Assembly: GCA_050084515.1 (NCBI GenBank) | Contig: CM114275.1 | Span: 21,142,001 to 21,206,000 of the forward strand | Length of the DNA: 64,000 bases | Direction: 5' to 3' | DNA from: Blasia pusilla | Taxonomy: Eukaryota > Marchantiophyta > Marchantiopsida > Blasiales | Shown here: positions 11,862 through 24,200 of the stretch, one piece after another | Layout of the letters: each line of letters begins with the position of its first letter | Numbering within the stretch: position 1 is the stretch's first letter | Notes under the pieces: generated by a model | What the model was told of the DNA's origin: nothing | The model's input: the letters and a program-made list of their open reading frames with translations, nothing else | The model's database searches: none | Translations under genes and position numbers: made by a program

Positions 11862-14800
11862 AAATGTGCAATTTCAAAAACGGGATCACCCATAGGAATC
11901 ATAGGATCACCTTGATACGTACCACATGTTGATTGGAAAATATTTTATTCTCATGTTTATGACAAGAATAGATAATGAATATATCAAAGGCATACAAGAG
12001 TAGAAAATGGAATGAGATTCACTAGTTATCCTCTACTAGAATAAAGTAGGTATGGGGATTCTAAGAAATCAGTCTTCATTTTCCGTCAGCATATAAGCAA
12101 GGAGTATGAAGAAGCGCCCTTGTTAAAACCTCCAAGTTAAGATTCGTTGTATACTCTTTCACAAAAGATGGTGTGTTGCCACTTAAAGGAGATTGGAGAG
12201 CTTCTAACAGCGTCAATGTATCTGCACTTGGAACTGCCAAAGAGAGAGGTCCTAATGCTTGAGCTCCACATGAAAAATTCATCAACTTCCCCCAAAAGAA
12301 GGCTTCATCTAAGACGTCGTTGTATTGAAGATTTCCCATGTTTGAGATATTGAGTGGGATAATTCATTGCAAAGGCCTCAACTCGAAGTAAATACTCATT
12401 CTAAGGATCCTCCCAATCCCCAAATATAAATATTTGATATGGGAGAAGCTTTAGCGATGAACCATCGCACCTCCCCTTAGAGGGAAAATTGAGACCAATT
12501 TAGGCAAGGATAATAGGAGATACCAAGCATTGACATTTGTGGATCACGTACTAACCTTTGAAGTGTGAAAATAAATATTTATTGGATAATTGGACAAAGA
12601 GCGATGGGAATATGTGTGAAGTATTGTAATGGAAATAGGAAAGGAAATAAATTTGGCTTAACCATGTCCAAGCAATTCTTATAGGGATTACAAAATGAAG
12701 TTGTGTTGGATTAGGGATTGAAAGCCCATGCATGGACTACTAAAATCGTTAATGTTTTTTATTCCAATACGAGCAAACTCCTAACCATAAGCTATGCAAC
12801 ACACCTTCAACATAGATGTAGAAGAAGAATGGTTACAAGGGAAGAATAGTGGCACCCAGAGCTACAAGAGGGTATCTTGAGCAAGAACCATGACCAATAT
12901 TGTCGAGTCTTATACAAAATATTACCAGGGGAGGGGGAGGGAAGCATTAAGGAGGTCATATGCTAGATTTGAGAGTTTCATTTCTTTCATAATGTATTCT
13001 ACTATGGATCCAAGGCGTTAGTCTCAAGCACTAAGACAAGATATGCATGTAGGATCATCTTTGATAATTATCAATCGGATAGGCATACTTGGGGTAACAT
13101 TCCACCTCTACTAAATTATCTTGCCATTCATGGCTCCAAAGAGGGTTGACTTATTGCTTTCAAATCAATTATGAATTCTTTTGTATGAGAACGGTTAAAG
13201 CCATGAGTGATGAAGAGGCGATTATAGATTGGGAGAGACATTCATGGACAATGTTATAGTAACTATCGATACTATTACAAGTGTAGTGCATGGTCTTCAT
13301 CATAAAGAGATACTCAAATTATAGGGGTATAACTAAACAACATGTGAGTAGTAAATATTCAGTAGTGCTCATGAGATTGCATAGAAGCAATCAACCATTG
13401 TGTCATCTAGTCTTGCTATAGTAATGACGGAGATAAGGAAGTTAAAGATTGGGTTAATAGAAGCATAGCAACATAATGAACTATTGTTCTCAAGGAGTGG
13501 AAGGAGTTATTTTTCATTGAGTATGTAGGGTTTGGATACTGTGAAGGATCTAAAGATAGCCATTTATTTAGCTAGTAATGTGTAAATTTCTCAACAATAA
13601 CCATATGTAGACACTTGTAATATAAAATAGGATTCAAAATTTATGTGAGATCAAATTGATAAAGACATCAAATAGGGATTTTCTACACATACAAGGGTGG
13701 TGCTTGATTTTTGGAGGTGTCATGAATAGATATAGATGTTATATCATGTGATGGATATGAAATATCTCGCTTGGATTGGTAGCCTAATACTAGTTTAGTA
13801 CTGACCAATGCAAACTTATTGAGTTGTAACTCATAACATAGCTAGCGAGATTTAATTAGAGCACGATGGCATGGTTAGAGTGATGAGACTATGATCATTG
13901 GATGGCAAGCATATGTTTACTTGACTTTGTTGCCTATGAAGGGCCATATAGCATTGACTTTGATGATGAAGTCAAGTGTAGAGTCCCTAGATCAATAGGC
14001 CAATAAAGAGATGACATGTAGCCAAGACATCCTCAATGATGATATGGTGTTGGAGTATCCATGAACAAGTGTGGTAAGATGGTATGATGAAAATGGTATC
14101 ACATCCTTAATAGAAAATAGTTATCGTGCAATATGTCCACTAAGAGTTGGAAGATTTTTAGAAAACCAAACGCACATCTAGCTCAAAGTATAGTTTAGAT
14201 GACAAAGCATACAAACAATCACAAACTATTTTCTCACTATATGCATAATATATAATATAATATGAGCATCCTTCAACGATCTAGAGATTATTCATTATGG
14301 AGATTATGTCTACTTGTAGAAATTATCATAAAAAATGGTTGGATATTACCATATGAGAGAAGACTTTGTTTTTGCGAAGGTGTAAGCATCTAAAATTCTC
14401 TTATGAGATGGACCAAATAATCAGGTATGAAAAAACTATGTGTACAATTCTGAGACATGCCATTTCCATGTGATAATAGAACCAAACTTATATGTTGTGT
14501 CGATCAACCATAGATATTCTAGCTCCTTCACGAATATTCAAGAGGGTGGCATATGACATAATTGATTCATCCTTTCCCTAGATTTCGTAGAAAAATCCGC
14601 ATGTCGCAAATGTATATTACACAAGTAGGTAAAGATCTAGAGTTTCTTGAATGATTTAGACTTTGGAAATTAATGATTGGATTACATTGCAACCAACCCC
14701 ATGCAATTATGAACAACTAAGTCTGACGCTATGGCCAGGACCTGAGAAGTTAATCATGATTGCATGACAAAGGATGAGAGACCTTGGTGTGACCCACCAA

Positions 14801-15052
14801 AGTCAAACTAAGACTAGCCAGTCGCAAGACTAGAATGAGTGGTAGAACGTGTCGTGGGGCTAACACCAATCAAAGCGAGCGCGCACCTTCGGTCTAACTT
14901 AGGAGAAAGGGGACGTAACCACTCGTAATGACGTAGGACTAGGCAATATAGATGAAAGATACTTGGACCAAGTTTGAGTCAAGGAAAAGAAGCAAGAAAG
15001 TGGAGAGTAGTTGAGATAGGTGAGACACAATGAGACTAATCATGAAACACAA

Positions 15053-15054
<2 letters not shown>

Positions 15055-15096
<42 letters not shown>
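15055..15096. repeat. (CT)n microsatellite, ~20 units
   Basis: Uninterrupted CT dinucleotides. A second tract lies at 15485-15519, and the two bracket a 76-bp tandem duplication. Confidence 0.95.
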
Positions 15097-15097
<1 letters not shown>

Positions 15098-15338
15098 GCA
15101 CCGTTCAACACATTCAAGAGCCTTGATTCATCGCCCAAAGCTGCTGCACTGGTAAGTAATGTCTATTGGGGATCCCAATCAGGTAAAGTAGATGGTGTAG
15201 TGAAGAGTTTCTTGGTTGACACTTGGTAGCTCCGCACAAACACGTTGTTTGGTCAGCACTCACACTATATGAGAGTGTCTCCCTCCTCTCATATGGTACC
15301 TTCTTCACTTGCTTCTCTCTCTACACCCATCCCAGTCT

Positions 15339-15481
15339 CAAGCACCGTCCAACCAGGGCGCGAGGTCTATGGTCGCAAGGCTACGAGAGGCACTACTTAA
15401 TGAGTACATTCTCTCTAGCAACGTCCACCCAGGGCACGGGTTCTATGATCACAAGGCTAAGGCAGGCACTACCTAATGAGT

Positions 15482-15519
<38 letters not shown>
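15339..15519. repeat. 76-bp tandem duplication ending in a second (CT)n tract
   Basis: GCACCGTCCAACCAGGGCGC...CTTAATGAGTACAT is followed 76 bases later by GCAACGTCCACCCAGGGCAC...CTAATGAGTAAAC. The copies differ at scattered positions. The second runs straight into a (CT)n tract at 15485-15519. Related text (GCACCGTTCAACACATTC) also follows the first CT tract at 15096, so the CT tract and unit may have been copied together. Confidence 0.8.
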
Positions 15520-15521
<2 letters not shown>

Positions 15522-18214
15522 CTCGAGTCTTAGAACAAGGGGCTAACCATGTTTCATGATGGGGCAAAAGAACTTCAGGGTTAACAAATTCCCTTCAATT
15601 GGGATGGGCGTTTCGCCGAGAATGACTAAGCCTTCCTAAGGAGATTATAGGCACTTTGAGAACTCGAAACTAAGAGCATCATATAGTTTTACTATTTCAC
15701 TATGTGACACGCATCAAGTTGGTTTTCCAAAACTCAACCCCAAGTCTTGCACTCACAAGTCTCCAAGTTGGGACCTCTCCATCGACTAGCAAAGAAGAGT
15801 AGAGTTACAAGTTATAATCATTTCCGATAACAATCTACAATTGTAGGTTGCTAACTACCTTAGCCAATAGCATTTTAGTAAATATTATACAGTTCTCTGT
15901 TAGTGTACCACATCTCCTCACTTGCGTGTAATTGCTAATTTTTAGCATTTCTGCAAATGGTAACAATCTATGGTGTACTGATCAATCTATGATCATACCA
16001 ACAGTAGATGCAAGCACAACTACTATCACTTCTTTCATGGTATAAGTATTATGTTTCCATTTTACATTTTCTTTTTTAAGATTTCTAGTTTAAATTAGAG
16101 GTGATCAAGAAATATAGTCGATTTAATTGCAGATATTTCACTCAATTTCCACCATTTTTTATTCTATGACCAGAAAATTTAACTGAAGAAATTGTTACCC
16201 CATCTCCAGCCCTTTCTTGATCTCTCTCCTCACCTGTCTGATCTGGGATTAAGAACAGAAATGAAAAAGAGAGGACCCCTCACCAGACAGCTGTCACCCG
16301 CACAAAGAAATTCCATAAACTCATTCTCTTGTAATAGTGTAGATTATGACTACTGCCGTTCAAAATGACAAATGATAGGAGACCTCGAAATGCTCGGTAA
16401 CAAGATTAAAGAGGCTGGGAGAGCTTCAAGAATGTAGTTGTCAAGTGCAATTACCAGTTTTAGGGAGTCTTGTCGTGGATTGTCGATGGGGCCAGATTGA
16501 ATGGAAACACACAAGATCATGCCCAATTGCCCAATTGTCTCCATGTACCAACTCCAACTTTTTGCTTGGCTATCTTTCTTCTCGAGATGGCCAATTTCAG
16601 CCGTATTAACTCAATTCCACTAAATCCAAAAAATCCCAACAGCCCTACTTTGAATAAGAAATCTCCTCCATTGTTTTCCCCAAAATAACTCTGCTCATGC
16701 TCGTCAGATCCCAGTAAGAGATTAGATTATCTCCTCATTTAGATTTCCTGTGCAACCCCTCCTTGGCGAACACTCTGAAATGGTCGTGTTAAATTCAAAT
16801 TCAAATTCATGCCATAAAACTAGGCACCTTAACAAGTGGAGCCCTATTGCTTGATGGAGTGCATATTGACCCCTCTTTCTTGGAATTTTATCATACAAAT
16901 AAAGACTCAACCTTTCGCTCAGTTATTTTCTGGAGAGGTTTCAAACTCTATGCACTCCCCAGCCTAGTTTACACCACCGTTAACTATGAATACTGAGGTC
17001 CACATAGACTTTGTTGATATGTAACTGAACTGAAGTTTGTGGAAGCGTCAAATTTTGGTACCATCAGCGAATTACAGGCAAATTGGAATCAGCTGCTTAA
17101 AATTAAGGTGACCGGCAATCAGCTTAGATCCTCCATTTAAATCCTCTCCAGTTCCTCCCAAGACGGAATAACCTGCTTCAAACAGTAGACTAAAGTAGAT
17201 CAACTCTTGGAACATAAAATCTTGTTGAACAACCACCTGTGCACGTACAGAACACCAACAATGCTTGATAAGTAGAGTTTTGGATCATCCATCTTCCCAA
17301 AAATCTATAGAAGAATTCCTGTGTACAGACTCTGAAAAGATAAACCTCACTAATGATCAGAACATGTAATCTCTCAATCGATACTCTAGACTTGCAAATG
17401 TCCAGGACTCAGAGTCAGGCCTCAATAGAACCAAATGAAACGATGCCCTTTGACGCACCGGCTTGAACCCCAGAAATTTGGAAAAAAAGTTGAATAACCA
17501 TCTTGGATCGAGTAGCCAATGAAGCGTACTCCTCACTCTGCACAGACAGGAAGGAACTATCCAGTCAAAATCCTAACCGAATGATACAACATTCTAGTCC
17601 ACATTCACTGAATGGAAAAATTCCAGGTCTTTCCAGAGGTTCAACCCAATTTAGTTACGAAATGTAATTATTTACATCTACTGTACCTTTCTTATCATAC
17701 CTGCATACCACCCTTAATCAGATAATCCACCTCCCAGCCATACAGAAAAAACGGAACCTCAAAGGTGGTAATTCATTGCCTCAGAGAATCCGCAAGGTAG
17801 CCCTGCTGTAATTTCAAGCTCCAACTACCTCCATCACGAGTGATAAATCTTACTATTCAATTCTAGCACCGCTGCAGAACTGCACAAAACACTGTTTTTT
17901 GCGAGTACATGAATAAGATAACTCCTCTACAATGTATGGCCATTGCTCTATAAGTGGGTGCCAGGGGCAACTGACTCTAGGGTTCATGATCAACCAAAGA
18001 CTTCCAATTGTTCTGCAAGACTCCCAAGACTTCCTAAGCCCATTCACACTCTTCTGACAAATAAAAATACACATTTCACCAGAATATTTACACATTTCCA
18101 ACATCAAACCAAAACAAACGCTCTGCAAGTGAATTGCTCAAGGAAATCAGCAGAACCTTAATTTTGTTGCTGCTTGCTCCACATGAAATTCCAGTTGCCA
18201 TTTTTGTGCTGGCA

Positions 18215-21200
18215 TCATCGATTCTTTCGCCGTGCAAAAGCTTGCAGATATTGATCGGCCAGCTTTCTAACCTTGCTTCCTTCAGTGATGAGGAAATCTG
18301 CAGTAACAGCATTCTCATGATGTTCCATCACTTTGGCAGCAGTTTTGGAAACCGCCCAACTGAATTGCTCGGATGTTATTACCCCACTCCTATACAACGG
18401 CTTCAAATGTTGATTCACATAGATCTCCACCTGCAATGGACGATAATTCCAGTTAGAAATGAGCAACTGCAACAACAGGCATTTACGAACGCCAAACAGT
18501 ACCATGGTCTGACTCTCATTCATCCCTGCAAACATCAGTTATTTATCCTTCTAGACGTACAGTTCACAATATACTACTGAATAGGACCAGGGAAGTCCAC
18601 ATCCATGTCATAAAGACTAAGGCTTAAATACGTCATAGCAAACGGCAAAATAAAAACTTGCACACTTTTTTTGTTGTACTGATGATTTCAGTGTCCCCAA
18701 ATAGACAGCAACACACTGAATATCCAAGCCTTCCATGCAATAGTTCCATGGCAAGAAATCCTCCAGTGTCACAAATCTACAAGACTCTAATGACTTGGCG
18801 ATGCACATTTTAACAGTTAGATTTTAAGATTTATCAATAACAGGTAGTGGATCCAATCAAAGGGCAATAGAAGCACAGAATAAGGCAAACCTGCATTCGC
18901 ACTGGTTGCACTCCTTGCTGATGTTCGCTTACTAGCTTGGCGCCCCCTTGATCAGCACTTTTGGACTTCTTTGCCACAACATCATAATGTTCACTTACTG
19001 GGTTTGAGGAACTTCTCCGTATATTCTCAATGCGACGATCAATATCTGCAAAGTTTCCATTGCTCATCCAGTCATCTATGCTGGAATTTTCCCCTGGTAC
19101 CAATGTTTCTGCACCCTCAATGTCTGACTCCCTCTTGCTTACCTTGAGGTTATCTGAAGCTTTTGAAGAGGTATTCCTTGTTGTCAAGCCAATATTGTCT
19201 TCTCCCACAGATGATTGTGGGGATGGTTGTGGACAGGTGGAGGGATTAGAATGGACTGGATTCTCCACAGCGATCACCTCACAAACTGGAATACTACTCA
19301 ACTCCATCTCAAGTCCACTGTACATATCATCAGCATCATCCACAATGGACACCATCCCAACACCAGGCACTTTCACTTCAGGAGGAGGAAGATCATTAGT
19401 CTCCAAAATGGTATCTTTCTTAACGAAAGATGATGCACCTTCTTGTACTCTTTCAATTGTTGGGTTACAGACCAAACTCTCGGCTTTTCCGGATTTTAAG
19501 TCGTCTGCTTGACAGCGTCCAGTTGCTAACACAATCGTCACTTTGTTGGTTTTGCTCTCTGAACGACTGGCCCATGTAGGAGGCTCAAGCTTAGAACTTT
19601 CCAAATTTTCTGCCAGCAATGTGGCATCCAAGGTATCATCTGAATTGAACTCAAAGTCACCATAGATATCCAATGCCGCACTACTGTCCATGTCCAGAAC
19701 GTTTTCAGCCCACTTCTTTTCACTTGAACTTCCTTCCAAACTTCCCTCCTTTCCTACTCCAACCACCCTGTCTTCTTCATTCGGTTTGAGTGCAGATTCA
19801 TCTTCAATATGGACAGGACTAGGTGGAGGTGAATCCAACAATCCAGTCGCCTCAAGAGCCCTTTGAATCCGTTCACTACATTCTGGATCTGATTCCTCAT
19901 GTACCCTGCTGGGAGCGTGTGCTTGAGCCAAGGCCCTGACACACAGGTTCACATATACACCTTTACTGTTACAACTTTTATACAGCTCCTCCTCTCTGCT
20001 CACTGCTCTTGCAACTGCTTCCCCACATTCAGAGTTACTTCCAATCACGAGCACCTTTGCTCTCCGCAGTTCCTGCTCTACTATCCGATTGAGTTGTACC
20101 TGTGTACACCCAACACTACAAAAATTAAGTGTATTGACTCCCAACGAAACTCTGCTATAGCATTTTCATACCAAAAATTGAAAGGAGCATCGCGATACCA
20201 GCAGACACCAACAAAGACTCCTTCCATAAAACCAATGACTATCAAAAACTGTCATGAAGACACCTTTTGACATTCATGGATCAGCAGCCTCATTTTTCCA
20301 CCGGCATTTCCTTTGGAAGGCTTGAGACTATATCCATGGTGTTATAGATGTGATAACCCTCTTCAAAGTGTCTGGACCTATCTTTTCTCACTCAAGATAG
20401 ACATGGACAAGTACCTGTCGAATTGCTGTTGGTACTTTACTCCGCCGATTGTGTGGCAATAAGGGCCTCATCTCCACTGGTAGTTGCAGCTGTGATTACA
20501 AAAGAACAAACTGTTGAAGTGACTGCATCCTTCGTTTCCTCTGCAAGCCTACCTCTAAAATCTGATGCGAGATCTGAAATCTGTCATACCTATTATTGAC
20601 CAAATCACCATCAGATTATCAACTAGTAGGCACAGTGCAGAAAAGAATCATTAGCAGCACTGGACGGCAACATTTCAATGATGAAATGCAATCCTTTCAC
20701 ACCTTACTGACATACATGCAAGAAGCTACACACAATGAATGAGAATTTTACCAGATGAAAAAATTGGTTATCCTTGCTTGCTGGAGGTTCGTTTGATGCT
20801 GCCGAGACATTTCTCAAATTTCCTGTCTTTCTCGCTAATACTTCAAGAGCCCATTGTCTTTTATCTTTTTTTGCTTCACCCTTTGTCTCTGCTTCTTTAT
20901 TCTGTGTTTGCCTTACAGGATTACCCACTTGTCCAGATTTCGTCACCTTAGCACAAGAGCTCTGTGCAGTCACTGAACTTGTAGTACCTTTTTCCTTGGA
21001 AGGAGCAACAGATTCTGCCACCCGATCAGCATTCTTTCCAGAAAGGGTGGCACCACTAAACCCATCTCCCAATGTAGGTGGAGGTATTAGTGCCTTATCT
21101 GTTCTTGGTAAATCCAGGGTATATGAGAAACTTTCTGCACCAAATGTTTTCACAGACAGACCATGGACATGACTGCTTTTGGTGTCATCACTGGGAACCT

Positions 21201-24200
21201 GCTGTGGCCTGCATTTCTCAAGCTCAAGTTGGGGAACTTTACCAGATTTCATTTTATTGGGCTCAGAAGCACCATTCACTTCCCCATGTTTCACTTGCGC
21301 AGATAGAGGCAGAACATTATCATCTCTTGGAAACAAAGACGTGTCTGCCACATAAAGCCTGCTGAAGAAACCATCGTTATCCTCAGGGTCAGGCTCTGTG
21401 TCAACTAGTTCTCCTTCCTTTACAAGCTTTCCTCTACAATCAACCTCTTCTTCAGCTTGCTTTTGAGCTCTCCTCATATGAGCTGCTCGCTCTTTCCAGA
21501 AGGCAATATCCCAATCTCTATCCCAACGCCATCGCCCTGTTCCACCTGCATAAAGCTTCCGGGTGAGTTTATCTCTGGCACCTTTCCCTTCAAGATTTCG
21601 ATTCAAAACCTTCGATAGCCACCACGACTTTTGCTGCCTTGAAGTAGCCGATTTAGCATCCTTGGAGCGCTCATGACTCCTAGTGAGTGCAGCCTTGAAT
21701 GCTGCTATGAATCTATCATCGGATACCTCAACCTTACCCAAGTCTTCTCCAGCCCCATATCCAGCTGAGTCTCGCATTTGTTGCCTGATGCGCTCAACAA
21801 GAGTAGGTCCCCCAGTGTCTTTGACATCTGCTTCACGATGTATGATTATCCTGGCTCTTACTCCCTTTTGTGCGCAAGGTCTTCCAGTATCAAGTTTAAC
21901 CAATTTATTGTGAGGATCACTGACTATATCCATTACATCTACATCTTTTTTCGCCTCCACACCTATTATCTTATCATCGTCGACGTTGGCCACATCAACT
22001 ATCTTACTGTTGTCAGTCTCGGCCGCATTATTGCTGTCATGCCCCTCTGATTTCACTTCTCCTCTATCGGATTGTGATTCTTCATTGGTCCCATTAACCT
22101 CTGATTTCACCTCTAAAGACATACTCTTCCCTTTACCAGCATTGCTAACATCCTCAATCAGAGAGGCATCCAAATGCTCCTTTGTACTCATCAAATTTGG
22201 AACTCTTTCAGAGGTATCTCTACTCACAATTGAATTACTTACAGACTGTCCGTGATGGCCATCTGCTGACACCAGCCCATTCTCATTTGCAGACCCTCTC
22301 TTCACCATATCCTTATCACCAGCCAAAGTTTTGACATCGGAAGCATTGATTCTCCTGGTCGCGTTCCGAGAAACCTTCCGTGGTGGTTCAGGAAGGTCTT
22401 TAAAGTCAATATTTCTCCTGTAATGTCATATTCACAATGCACGAGGTTATAACAAACTTAATATCTGTCAGCAGTAGCTTTTCATGACAATCACATCTCC
22501 TTGCTGAAAGACTGAAACCTCAAGCATGCAAATGAAAGTACTTCTTGGTGGACACTTGTGCATTACTCACTCATCTTCTTGCAGAACTTTCCGCTTTCCC
22601 TTCCTTAACTGCTCCACTGCAACTTGCAGCCGACCTACATCTATGAGTATGTCATCCTCAATCACACTCGTGGATTCAGTTAGTTCCTCTGTTGTACTGA
22701 CCGGAACTGCTTCCTGATCAATCTCTTTGATATCACTGATCTTGTGGATAGAAATTGCAGAGCTTCTTCGTAGCTCAGAACCAGGAGGGTTAACTGTACT
22801 TGTCAAAGGACCAAGGATTTCACTGCCAAGAGTTTTTTTAGAGCTAAATTGCAGAGAAGATTTCGTTGCCGCCAAGTCTAAGACATTGTCTTGCTCTTTT
22901 ACAGATGTCTCTGACAGGTCATTCCTGGGTTCTATACTGGGTGACCAGCTTGAATGATGGCAGTGCTGCTCCAAATTACTGAGAGATTCTCGAGTGGGTG
23001 ACCATAGTTCTGCATGACTCTGTTGATATAGATTTCCAAGAGGCTCTCGTATTGGAGACCACATCACCCCATAACTTGAGGACATATTCACTGGTTCCCG
23101 AATTGGTGACCAAATCTCCCCCCTATTTTGAAGTAAATCTGGAGAAAGAGCTTGCACCTTGGCATGATGCCCATCAGGAACTCGGCGCATTGAAATTGAA
23201 ACCGCAGATTCACCCTCATCAGCAACCGCAATCGCTACAGAATCACTACCAAACATCATCCCCTCTCCATAGGTAATTTCTTTTCCCATGGGCACAGGTC
23301 CCATGAAGGGACCTGCCTTATCCTCAGGAGGAGAAATACCAGCTGACTTTGACGACTCAATCCTGTCCTGTGAAGTGCACCTGTGGAAAAACGTTGTATG
23401 GTGATTCACTGTAAACCTGGATATGCTAACAGGATCAAACACACTATACCAGCAATCTGACTTGCTCAGGAACAAAATAATGATAATGCATTCAATTTCA
23501 TCATTATAAACGCTTGACAGCATATGTGCACAGTTGAAGCACCGTCACAGGTACCTTGGACAGTAAAATGACGACTGCTGTGGATCAAAATTAACACATT
23601 CAGCATGATACCTGCAAGTTCCAGGTCTTGGCTTTAGAAAAGGGAAAGAGGCTAAAACTGCAAATAAGTATCACAGCTGCTTTAGATCTGCTCCATAAAT
23701 ATACTCATGAAAAGCCAAACTGAACTCAATTGGGAGCAAATGAATGGCTTCATTCACAAGGAAGCTAATTGGGAACAGGAAATCTTGCAGGAAAGAATTA
23801 AAGCAGTCTTTTGCATGGAAGCTTTCCACTACTCAGACATAAAGACAATTATCTCTGCAGATTATCACTATGATATTCCCAATATAATAACTTTTCTGCA
23901 TCTGTGAGGCTCATGGACACTTGATTGGATAGACCAGTCAAGGCAGAGGGTCCACACCAGCAGTCGCAGAGGTCACACGCAACAGAAGTCTCCGTAGCAG
24001 CCATGCCCGCATCATCAAGGGGAAGCAGCCCTGCTCGAACACGGCATCCATCACCTTCCAGGCAGACCACCGCCTGCAGTTCCAAACTATATGGTATTAC
24101 AATAGACAGACAATTAAACAACACCTGCATAATAGATGCATGCCCTAATGGTAATCATCCCTTAACATTAGCCAAGTGACCTTAACAACCCTCAATGCTC

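Larger units (their letters stand above)
10621..17850. other. AT-rich gene-poor stretch, nothing recognised
   Basis: No open frame longer than about 90 codons and no domain that I recognise. The even, stop-rich texture between 10.9 and 14.9 kb suggests heavily decayed transposon sequence, but I could not identify a family. It holds an imperfect hairpin (11814-11861), two CT tracts and a 76-bp tandem duplication (15.05-15.52 kb). Confidence 0.4.

Noticed and set aside
19030-19512. 160-codon plus-strand frame
   Set aside because: Antisense shadow of the 1,209-bp exon of the RING/PHD gene, which is joined in frame to its neighbours.
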